Part shown: positions 54,931 through 64,000 of the stretch, one piece after another | How positions within the stretch are numbered: the stretch's first letter is position 1 | Layout: each line of letters opens with the position of its first letter | Source of the DNA: Amblyornis subalaris | Lineage: Eukaryota; Chordata; Aves; Passeriformes; Ptilonorhynchidae | Direction: 5' to 3' | Length of the DNA: 64,000 bases | Assembly (NCBI GenBank): GCA_018881555.1 | Contig: JACAXG010000007.1 | Coordinates: 2,246,643-2,310,642, forward strand | Notes under the pieces: generated by a model | What the model was told of the DNA's origin: nothing | Databases searched by the model: none | What the model saw: only the letters and a program-made list of their open reading frames with translations | Translations under genes and position numbers: made by a program

Positions 54931-57295
54931 CCGCCTGAAAAAACCTTAAAACCCNCCAAAACCCAAGAACACCCTCCTTCCACAGAAAAAAAAAACCAAA
55001 CGAAACTAAACTTCTAAGAAATTAATCCCAAATCTGTACTCCCAGAAACCCCTAAAAATATTTATTTTTTTCATAGAAATTAGAAACAACCAGAAAGTTC
55101 TGGCCTTCTGAATGTGTGCCAGGAAANCTCCTGCCATCTGCCAGAAAGTGAACCTACAGCAGGCGAAAAGGTGGCTTCAATAAGCCCAAGAAGNGAACAA
55201 TAAAAGCAACAAAATTATTATAAACAGCCTGGTAGGTAGTAATTGCAGCCATAAAAACTTTGCTATTTACTNACTCGTTTTTTTATAGCTATCATGGAAA
55301 AAGAAATGGGAAAATGTTGATGAGATGGTCTGGAGAAGCTTTAATCGTTGTAGAAGCTCATNGTGTTCAAAAGAGCTGTTAAGAATGAAAGCAGAAAAAG
55401 AAAATTTGATAAATTGGACGTCTCCTCTGGTTTTTGAGGAGACCTGATAAAGACAATTTTATGTGTGGGGGTGGGGAAAGGTCAGTGTAATTTTTTCAGG
55501 AGCGATGAATTTAGAGATACTTCTTGAATGAATAAAAACATCAGTAAATATGGGACATTTAAAAAACTAAACTCAATATTTGTATTAACACTTTAGACGT
55601 GTCATTGCTAATGCCTGATAATCACTTTGCTGCAAGTTGGGGTAGAAAGCACATCTTAACATTTAGAATGGAAAGGCAGCCATAAATTGTGTTTGATACT
55701 GCATTACAGAAACTATAAAACTGAAGATCAGATTTATAAATGCAAGTTTTGAAATCTAAACAAGTGGCTGAGGTCTTCAAGGTTTCTGTTTGGTGTTTTG
55801 TCTTTACTTGCCATAACTGAGATACTGACTCAGAAGGAAAAAATATAGTTTGTTGTTTCAAAAAGCCATTTTAAAGGACTCCTGTGGTTTGTGCCCAGAG
55901 GTGCTGGGAAAAAAGGAGGATTAACATTTTCCAAAGGAAATTAAAGTAATATGTGCAAATAGCATATATTTGTNATGCATTTGGTTGAACAACTAATTGA
56001 AGCTTCAAGGTTTAAAAAAGAAATTAAAGGCAAAATATATAATTAACTATCTGATTTGATACAAGTAATCCATTCATTCTTCTTATTGGAATGTCACTTT
56101 AGAATTCCATGCTACAATAGAAGAATTACTAACAGCCATATCCATANCCAGGAGCTTTACACAACATAGCAGAAGACTGGGTTGTGCTTGAATGCTTTGC
56201 CAGTGGGAGTAAAGATGGAGACCAAGGAATATGATGCCTTCAAAGTCAATGTTGAGGACTTCTTTTAGCATTTTTCCTATATTTTTGCTCATCACCAGCT
56301 AGATAGTGACAGGAGAACCTATTCCTAATCAGTTTAACTATGACTCAGTCAAGAAACCAAAGCCAGCCTCGTTCAGCAGTGACATTAATGTCCAATAACT
56401 AGGTCACAGTATCCACAACTACTATAGAGACTATAGAGCTTCTTGTGGAAAACAACTTCCCATGGTATCACAGGACCTGAATAAAATCTGGGATGCATCT
56501 AGTTCAATAATGGATTCAGCCAAGCAGAAAATTAACCAACACATGGTCTAACCACTAATCCCGTAACTCTAAAATTCCTGCAGGATGTCAGGTATCTGTT
56601 TCAATCAAACCAGTAGGGAGAAAAAGTCCAGAGTTGTCTCAGAGAGTGTTGGAAGGAAAAAGAACATTCAGAAATGAAAGACTAGATGCTTTCACCTACT
56701 GAGCAGTACTTGGGGCAGCAGGTAGGCAGGAAGGATATCCAAGAGGACACTTGGCTCTCATGATCCTTCAGCCAAGAGTGGCTTTGCTTTGTGTGCATCA
56801 TGCCCATTTGCTGGGCATGTCCTTCAACATAGTTCCTAAACCTGGAACAGGGATTCCTGGCAATTAGAAGAGGAGCTCTCACTGGCAAGGAATTCTGCAT
56901 GTGGGCTAAGCAAGCTTAAGAAACTCCAGATCACAGAATTCCTTATTGTTTCAAATGTCTTCCAGCTGTTTTCTGTCAATCACAGTACTTCTGTATGCTT
57001 GAAAGGACCATGTTGCTGAGAACATCTGCTAATGCAAAATACTGTCAGATGATGAACAGCAAGAAACCATCAGAAAGGATATATTCTTACCTCCTAAGGA
57101 AAACTCGGCACCAAGGCTATGCCTAAGCAGTCTAATCTGCACACAAAGGCTATTAAGGTCCTGATCTCACAAATTTCCAACATGCTCCAGGCCTACACTA
57201 CTGCTTTGAGGGCTCTTCTGCTTTGCATGGAGGCAATCTGTGAGAAGTATGAGCAAAGCTAACATTGCTTTGTTCCACTCTGTGGTCATAAGAAG
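54931..57295. other. Non-coding stretch between two CR1 copies
   Basis: Short frames only (under about 80 codons) and several single N bases. Nothing else recognisable. Confidence 0.55.
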
Positions 57296-57579
57296 ACAAG
57301 ACAACGTCGTAACAATGGTTTTAACTGAAAAGGGGCAGGTTTGGACTGCATATTAGGAAGAAATTCTGTATTGTGTGGGTGGTGAGGCCCTGGCACAGGT
57401 TGCCCAGAGAAGCTGTGGCAGCTCCATCCCTGGAAGTGTTCAAGGCCAGGCTGGATGGGGCTCTGAGCAACCTGGTTTAGCNGAAGGTGTCCCTGCCCAT
57501 AGCAGGGGCTCGGAACATGCTCTTCATGAAGATGTCTTCAAGGTCCCTTCCAACCCGAACTATTCCACGATTCTATGAT
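57296..57579 (+). mobile_element. CR1 LINE 3' end, plus strand
   Basis: About 280 bases of CR1 3' region in order: a TTTTAACTGAAAAGGGGCAG-like start, ATATTAGGAAGAAATTCTG, GGTTGCCCAGAGAAGCTGTG, CCATCCCTGGAAGTGTTCAA, GGCCAGGCTGGATGGGGCTC, GGTGTCCCTGCCCATAGCAG and AAGGTCCCTTCCAACCCGAA, ending in GATTCTATGAT, the usual CR1 terminal repeat. The 67-codon frame across it is not a gene. Moderate divergence from the family suggests an old insertion. Confidence 0.97.
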
Positions 57580-57937
57580 GAGTACCTGTTCCCACAGTTC
57601 AGATATAGATAAGGATGGCTCCAAAAAATTTGCCTGATGAGGCTTTTAAAAGGACTTATGGTTGATCATGTACTCTGAGTTAGGAGAGCACAGGAGAAAT
57701 ACTGACAAGCTGTTCTCAAGAGGTCAAAACAAAAAATAATACTGGCAACTTTAGAAAATCAGAGAACTTTGGCTAAAGGTTTAGTGCAACATTCAATCAA
57801 TATAAAACGCTTCTGAAAGCATTAATTTAGCCCATTATTAACAAACTCTCAGCCTGTTCGATTTTAAGTTACCCAAAAATTCTGAAAAGAGGGAATTAGG
57901 AGAAAAAGAGAAAAAGACAGAAAATATATAGAAAAGG
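57580..57937. other. Non-coding stretch, no gene seen
   Basis: AT-rich spacer between the CR1 copy and the tandem duplication, with a purine-rich run near 57,898-57,926. Nothing recognisable. Confidence 0.55.
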
Positions 57938-58019
57938 TCACATACAGCTACCAACTCCTGTGTTCCAGCAATGTTCAGTCACATACAGCTACCAACTCCT
58001 GTGTTCCAGCAATGTTCAG
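57938..58019. repeat. Perfect 41-bp tandem duplication
   Basis: Units at 57,938-57,978 and 57,979-58,019 are identical over all 41 bases, starting TCACATACAGCTACC and ending AATGTTCAG. Perfect identity points to a recent duplication, a variable repeat, or an assembly artefact at a read overlap. Confidence 0.95.
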
Positions 58020-58330
58020 CTGGTAGAAATTCCAAGAGGAGGTAGGATCAAGACATGTGCCTGCCACATGTTCAGCCTTAAATACCCTTTGGCCTTCCTG
58101 GGCCCATCCCCTAGGTGGGACTTCTGGTCATTTGGCCACTCAGGAGCTGGGTCAGGGGCTCCAGAGGCGGGTGTGGAGCATTGCCTCCAGTGTGCCAGGG
58201 ATTGGCAGCCCCTGCAGGGCTGGGATACAGGCTCTAGGGATGTGGAGTGTGGAGCTGGGCACTGCCTCACCAAGGCAAGGCCAGAACAGCCCCTTCCCCT
58301 CACACACGCACCTGAAAATGTCTCAAGACA
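58020..58330. mobile_element. GC-rich block, possibly an LTR-type repeat
   Basis: About 300 bases much richer in G and C than the flanks. It contains a TTAAATA box-like word at about 58,079 followed by GC-rich sequence, a layout seen in retroviral LTRs. Frames of 98-136 codons run through it on both strands, a side effect of the higher GC. I could not identify LTR ends (TG...CA), a primer-binding site or a target duplication, so it may equally be unique DNA. Confidence 0.2.
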
Positions 58331-59390
58331 GCAATCTTTCCAGTCTCTCATGATGACTTACCTGAAATGAAGGTATGGACAGGTACAGGTGAATCTAAGA
58401 AGCTGACACAGGAATCTCATGAGCACATCAGGTACCACATCCTTAAATTCCAGCTAAGTAATCAACAGCAAAAGAAAGATTTTTTTTCCAATTTATCAAT
58501 ATTGTATCAATTTTTCTGACATGAAGAGAAACAAACAAAATAACAAAAGCATCCAAAGCCAGCCATCAGTAAATGATCAGTAAGTGCAGACAACATATCA
58601 CATTTAGCTTTCACTGATTTACACAGTAGAAAAGGCACCAACTTTTCCCTCAGTGTGAACTACTTACTTTTTTGCACTAAACTAAGATGCTAATCAGCTT
58701 TGAGACATACTTCTTTCCCTCTTTAAGTATGTTACTTTAAAAATACTTTTAAAAGAATTGTAATGAACAAAACAAATATAAAAAGTCATAATCAAAATTC
58801 TTCATCTTTAACTGCTTTATTTATTTCTTTTCAAGGCCTAGACTGGCCACGTTAAAATGCCTTNCTCTGATAGATGCGATCCGACATTGGCATGCCTGTT
58901 CAGTGTTTCTGGGAGATTATGTGGTTATACACCAGACAAATGTCAAGGTCCTTACATTTTCACTGAGGTTACAATTCCTGCGGTTTCATTGCAGAGGTCA
59001 AGATTTTAATTCCCAGGGGCAATTGTATTTTTAAGGTGGCATTATGNATTTATAAGGTTTTCCATTGCGGGTTACTCTTTCTTGTAATAAGAATTGTTAA
59101 GAGCTCTAGTAATGTATAATATATTAAGAAATAGGGGGTTTTTTTCTTCAGTCATTTTTGAAAATTTATTCTGTTTTGTAACTATATCTTGTCTTCATAC
59201 AGTGACTGCAAGTAAGAATGATATGCATCAAGAGCCTTTAAGAATAAAAGTTTTTCAAAACTACTTCCCTCATACTAGAAGAGAGTTTGAGAGAAGTGTA
59301 GTGTTCAATTTGCATGGTAAAAAATGCAGGAACCAATTGGAAGGCAGTTGCTGCCAGGAACATTTGGTGTCAATTACAGCAGGGCTGAAG
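58331..59390. other. Non-coding stretch, no gene seen
   Basis: AT-rich DNA with a 122-codon plus-strand frame at 59,094-59,462 that runs into an AT microsatellite, so it is not a credible gene. Confidence 0.55.
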
Positions 59391-59422
59391 AAAAAAAAAT
59401 ATATATACATATATATATATAA
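59391..59422. repeat. A run followed by an AT microsatellite
   Basis: Nine A, then TATATATACATATATATATATAAT-type sequence, followed at 59,426-59,437 by a G-rich run. Simple sequence prone to length change. Confidence 0.92.
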
Positions 59423-59764
59423 TTTGGGGAGGGGGGGTGTTTCTAGGGTTTTTCAGAAGTGAGGATTTCCTGCATTTTCTGTTCCATCAAAAGGCAGTTT
59501 GTCCCAGCAGAAATGTCAAGATGTCTTTACCTAAGTAATTGCCCCACTTGCATTCTCAGTAGACCAGAAAGTTGTACTATTTTCATGAGTAATAATGAGA
59601 ATACTAGAATGTGATTATTAAACGCAGACATCTGAGGGACAGAAATTGTAAAAACGGAGGACAATTTTCCACTTATTTAAATGGCTCCCACTATTATTCC
59701 TGGAACTGTCCCATGACTGCTGCTATCGGTGGCCATGTACCTCAGAGACCAGGTCCGTCTTTAC

Positions 59765-59847
59765 GCCATGAGTAACTTACCCCATGAACAGTCCCACTGA
59801 TTTCATTCCCTACCCTTCCAACGGGACAGAATCAGGCCCTTTTGATC
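59765..59847. mobile_element. Ancient palindromic repeat relic
   Basis: ATGAGTAACTTACCCCATGA, then ACAGTCCCACTGATTTCATT, then ACGGGACAGAATCAGGCCC follows the order of old amniote repeats with a CCCATTGACTTCAATGGGAC core and a GGCCC end. It is heavily decayed. Confidence 0.4.
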
Positions 59848-60582
59848 CGATGGAAAAGTTCTCACAGTGGATATGTAGAGGTGCTGCACTTTTCTGAAAA
59901 GCCCTTTTTAAGAAAATAATAAAATTCCATGGACCCTCGTTTTCAGTTCATAAAGAAAACTAGTGCTTTCTGGGTTGAAAAAAAATGACCTCCAATGAAT
60001 AATAATGTCCCTGCTTGTGGCTTCAGAACTTAACACCCATAGGCTTTCACCATTTTCATCCCATAGTGCAATTCCTTTCCCCATAAACTAAAGCTCCAGC
60101 CCACATCAGTTTTATTACATACCTTTAAAATGTCATTTTAGGCTAAAAATGTGCAAAATTAATTTTAAGTATGTTCTACCAGTCATAAAAAACACATATA
60201 GACCTCCGTAGACAATGTGCAGAAATTGTGTCATGTTGGGAAAGAAAAGAGCCATAGCTGTTCACAGACTGGTGGTGAACCCGCAGCGAGTCAACCCAGC
60301 TATTCTTGGTTCCTCCAAAGAAAGCTTGGAGTTTTCCTTTCACTCTTTGTGTCCCTAGCACACGGATGCTCCACTGCTGTGNCTCCAGCCAAAACAACCA
60401 CACCTGACCTCTGAGCATGCTGGGTCCGCTGTTGTGATGAAGGTCTATGGCCTGGCATGAGGAAACCCTAAGTGCACAAATTGTTGCTGAAAAAAAGCAA
60501 AAAAAGAAAAGCTGATTTTTGAGCTGGCACCGTCTCTTGCGTAAGTTTTGCAATCTTGTATCTCACCAGAGCTATAAAAGGA
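59848..60582. other. Non-coding stretch, no gene seen
   Basis: A 125-codon minus-strand frame at 60,176-60,553 is not supported by any recognisable motif. No other structure seen. Confidence 0.55.
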
Positions 60583-60650
60583 GGCCCAGTACGTGATCTC
60601 ATTTCCATCACATCTGGAATGATTCCACTGGAGTCACTAAAAATCCCTCT
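60583..60650. mobile_element. Ancient palindromic repeat relic (left half)
   Basis: GAGGCCCAGTACGTGATCTC, then TTTCCATCACATCTGGAATG and ATTCCACTGGAGTCAC resemble the left half of the same repeat type (a GGCCAGAT-like end, TGATCTCA, then ACTCCATTGGAGT). No right half is recognisable. Confidence 0.4.
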
Positions 60651-61867
60651 CGTGCCTCCAGAAGAAAAGGCTGCAATTATTTCAAAAAACTGCTAGCCAC
60701 CAAAAGGGGTGGTAGGAATTCTCCTGTTCTAGGGGCACATTTGGCTACAACCTGCAAACCCACGTCCCATACCTTAGATTTCTACGTACTTGAGCAGGGC
60801 ACCAGCTTTTGGAGTTGCTGCAGATCCCTATTTCAGTCCACTGAAACTCAGACAATTTAATTTTTAGATGCCTCAAGGGCAGATTGCAAGGTATAAGGTC
60901 GCTGAAGTTTTTAGCTCTTGCTTGTAGGGATAAGGTGATCAATATTGATGCAAAGCTCTATTACAAATGAAAATCTACTGAAAGTAACTCACATTTTTTC
61001 CTTCCCTCTCAGACAATGCATTGGGTCCCATAGCAATGAGGGTAATTCACATTTCTAAGTGCAGTGTGACAAAAATTACTTCAAAGTATTTTTTTTTCAA
61101 AACTCCCTAAAATTTTCCTTAGAAGAAAAGAATGTTTTCTGTAAATCTGTGTTAGCCTGATTATTACACTTTCCACTACTTTCAAAATTAATTGCTGCAT
61201 TTATTTGAGAGGATAGCTGCCANGTTACATTCTGTCACAGTAAAATCAGCGTTAAAATTAAAAAAAAAATCCTAGTCTGCTATTTTACTGTCACAAGTCA
61301 AACACAACCAGAACAACCCATCATACAGCCATGTCAAAATAAAGGCCACCCCTTATTCACACTTCTTTATTTACGTGAGTTTCACAAACAACTTCACGTA
61401 TTTTTCTACGCCAGACACATTTCTTGGTCTAATTAACATCCCTTTAATTTTTTCTTTTCTACTCAAGATTTTATCAGAAAATATGTGGCAAAATCCTATT
61501 TTTGACTTCCACGTCTTAATTAAATGAAAGGTGTGAATGCCATTTATAGACACGAATATTCAAATTTAAGAGAACCGACATGGCAATTTCTCTGGTTGCC
61601 CGCTGCCAAGATTGTTTCTAATTTTACTTTGGTGAAACCTGGGAAACATGTTGTTAGCACTTCCCTGTCTCCTTCTCCTAGCATTATCAGGGAAGAGTTG
61701 GCATAGCTTTATTTTATTTATTTCCTTGAAAGACCTCCTCACCTTCCCTTGGCTTATTTTTTTCCCTTCTTTCTCCTCCCACCCACCCCCNGTAATAAAG
61801 CTTTCTGCAAATTATGGTAAGCTTCACAGCTCCCTGGGTTTAGAAAAAACCCTCATAAAATAAAGCC
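60651..61867. other. Non-coding stretch, no gene seen
   Basis: Short frames only. A pyrimidine-rich tract lies at about 61,733-61,791. Confidence 0.55.
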
Positions 61868-61885
61868 TTTTTTTTTTTTTTTTTT
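61868..61885. repeat. T homopolymer
   Basis: Eighteen consecutive T bases. It could be the poly(A) tail of a minus-strand retrocopy, but no element body is recognisable to its right. Confidence 0.9.
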
Positions 61886-62877
61886 AAAGCAGAACACATG
61901 CAGGGCGCTTAAGAGAGATGCAAAAGCTCCCTCGTTTGACTACCCTCATTTGAGGGCAATTTTTGGCAAGCTACGAAATTCATAAAGAACACAAGGAATA
62001 AATTAGCAGGTCATCAACTTCTTTGCAGCCACAGAACATAAGGAGAAAGTTAATGAGGAATTGTTAGGTTAGGTGAATCAATGGAAAAGTATATATTAAA
62101 ATAAAAAAGACAAAAGGAACACTGTTTGTTTGATCCTCCTGAAACTATTAAGTTGATTTGTTTTTCTTTTAATTTTACTTTTTTTTTTCCCCCTGCATCT
62201 CTGACTTCGGTGCCTCATTGCTGAATGTTTGCCTTGGGTCTCCCAGAGTCGAATATTTTTACCATTCCAAATAAAGAGCTGCATCACAGCCTCACAGTCA
62301 GGTTTGAGACACCTCAAGCAGTCACCCAATGCATGTTACCCAACCTTAGAGGAAACATTGGGAAATNACAGCCTAAGTACAACACGCTGTGTGAAAGAAA
62401 ATAATATGAAACTTTTACCTTGCAACAATTCTATATGTAAACTAAGTATTTTACAANCGTTGTTAGATTATTTAGATTACTTAGAAATGTGGGAGGTTTG
62501 TCCTCTGCTTGAGTAGAAAGCAATTTTTGCTGTTTTCAACTATTTTACTGTTACCAGATCTACTGCTGCTGCTCCAGAAACAAAGGGAATACATCAACAA
62601 AACAACAGGGAAAGATTTATATTTCTTAATAAGTTAAATGAATAGAAAATAACCCATCTGCAGTGTTCTCATGCCACAGCTGGCAGTTAAAAACAATTAA
62701 ATAGGAATATAGCACCTTGCTGATACAATTTAAGCATTCAGAAATTCACCATATGCTTGACATATGCTGAAGGCCACAGACAGCAAATGGCAAAACATAA
62801 GAGAGTTTTCTAAATGTTATAAATTATCATCTTGCAGCTAAAAAGGCACTGAACCCAACACATAATAGATTTTAACA
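61886..62877. other. Non-coding stretch, no gene seen
   Basis: AT-rich DNA with frames under 96 codons and a second T run near 62,180. Nothing recognisable. Confidence 0.55.
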
Positions 62878-62924
62878 CTGGAATGACCTGAAGTATGATT
62901 ATCTTCTAGTCTGATCTTCTGCAG
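62878..62924 (-). mobile_element. Possible old CR1-type relic, minus strand
   Basis: CTGGAATGACCTGAAGTATG followed by ATCTTCTAGTCTGATCTTCT and GCAG parallels the reverse complement of a CR1 3' end (GGAAGGGACCT, ATCATCTAGTC, then a C-rich block). Divergence is much greater than in the other three copies. Confidence 0.4.
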
Positions 62925-63762
62925 TAAGCATTTGGACTGGTTGTAACCGATAAAAGATGAATTACCCAGTTTCCATAGATCATCCACCCTCAGATAAACC
63001 AGCATCCCCTGGAAGAATAGTTTGGAGATAACCCTTGGATAACATGGGAGTTAAAGCAGAAAGCATCTGGCTCCAGGCAGTAGGCAAGAGCTATGGCAGA
63101 TTCCTTTCCTCTCAGCCTCCTCCATAGGACCCTCTTCTCCAGCCTCCACCCCATCTCCCACACACTCTTCCCTTCTCCCTTCACTCCTACCACTCACAGG
63201 TCAATAAATCAGCTCAGCACGGAGAGCCCTGATGGCTGCTGCAGGCACAAGGAAGCCAGGAGCACAGGAAGAGCGAGGAGAGTCCAGGAGAACATGACTG
63301 AAGGCAGCACCAAACATCAACTGGGACAGCAGGGCCCAAGGAAAAGGGAAAAGGCTTTTCTTTAAAAGGCAATGCATGACATGTAGGAAAAATCACACTA
63401 ACCTGTATTTTTATGGCTTGACAGCTCACTGTCCTTGCTGGGATCAGGTTGGCATATGAAAGGAAACTCTGGAATTGAAAAAAAGTCCTTGGTATTGTGC
63501 AGCAGAGTAAATGTTAAGTGTGTTAAGTACATAGGCATGTGTGACCAAGTTAATTTATAAAAGTAAATGTCTATAAATATTGGAATTTCATGTAAAATGA
63601 AAGTTCACATTTCCATAATAAAGTAAATCCAAAATGAGCCCTGATTTACTGTGCATTTGTGTGTAATAGTCTTCAGCCCTTGACCCCACTGTCAGCTCAG
63701 GTTTTTCATAGCATTTTTAGGTTTTCCCCCCTAATTTCATCCTTTCTACACACACAGATTTC
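62925..63762. other. Non-coding stretch with a pyrimidine-rich patch
   Basis: From about 63,100 to 63,200 the plus strand is strongly C/T-rich. This creates overlapping frames of 67-90 codons on both strands that are not credible genes. Confidence 0.55.
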
Positions 63763-63832
63763 TCTCTTTATTAATTAAAAAGGAATGAGAGTTTTGTTCT
63801 CTTTACTAATTAAAAAATGAATGAGAATTATC
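63763..63832. repeat. Imperfect 35-bp tandem duplication
   Basis: Two adjacent units begin TCTCTTTA(T/C)TAATTAAAAA and continue with GAATGAGA. They differ at several bases and by a one-base shift. Each carries a TTAATTAA- or CTAATTAA-type core. Confidence 0.8.
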
Positions 63833-64000
63833 TTCCACTTTAAAATTGACCTGAAATTGCCCAACAGGTCATAGACAGATGAAGATAGAGAGCCCAATGG
63901 TAACATAAACTTTGTCTTCCTGAGCTCTCAGTTTACACCCAATGCAAAAACACTGTCTTTCAGTTTTCTCTACTTTTTTTTAATAATCTTTACAACCCAT

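Noticed and set aside
57375..57578. 67-codon plus-strand frame.
   Set aside because: It lies entirely within the CR1 3' region, which is non-coding.
57960..58370. 136-codon plus-strand frame with overlapping frames on both strands.
   Set aside because: Begins inside the 41-bp tandem duplication and runs through GC-rich DNA where stops are rare; no domain seen.
1..64000. tRNA, rRNA, CRISPR arrays, bacterial operons or viral genes.
   Set aside because: None seen: no regularly spaced repeats, no recognisable tRNA-like arms, no dense same-strand coding.

Overview
The window looks like nuclear DNA from a bird. Three stretches match the 3' end of avian CR1 LINEs (about 25,378-25,431, 54,788-54,930 and 57,296-57,579). 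The DNA is AT-rich, poor in CpG and sparse in transposons, and it has no bacterial-type operons, ribosome-binding sites or closely packed coding frames. Isolated single N bases through the whole window suggest a draft assembly or masked ambiguous positions.

I see no complete gene. Open frames are short (longest 134 codons), occur on both strands, overlap each other and match no protein family I recognise, which is what non-coding AT-rich DNA gives by chance. The best coding candidate is a possible terminal exon on the minus strand at 40,655-40,843: a pyrimidine-rich acceptor with AG, 62 open codons, a stop, and AATAAA about 50 bases further on. I do not recognise its product. The window is best read as intergenic or deep-intronic sequence.

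Layout. 1-25,377 is non-coding, with short tandem duplications, a purine tract, T/A-rich simple sequence, old palindromic repeat relics and a small CpG-rich patch at 24,953-25,046. 25,378-40,598 holds a short CR1 tail and non-coding DNA, including two stretches I would test first for conserved regulatory function (32,041-32,480 and 37,741-38,220). 40,599-40,843 is the possible terminal exon with its poly(A) signal. 40,844-54,787 is non-coding with a diverged 60-bp tandem duplication. 54,788-58,330 is the most repeat-rich part: two CR1 copies in opposite orientation, a perfect 41-bp tandem duplication and a GC-rich block of possible retroelement origin. 58,331-64,000 is non-coding with more relics and simple repeats.

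No new biological system is evident. The items most worth checking are the candidate exon, the GC-rich block with the perfect tandem duplication, the CpG patch and the possible conserved non-coding stretches. All gene-level statements here are low confidence because no alignment or RNA evidence was available.
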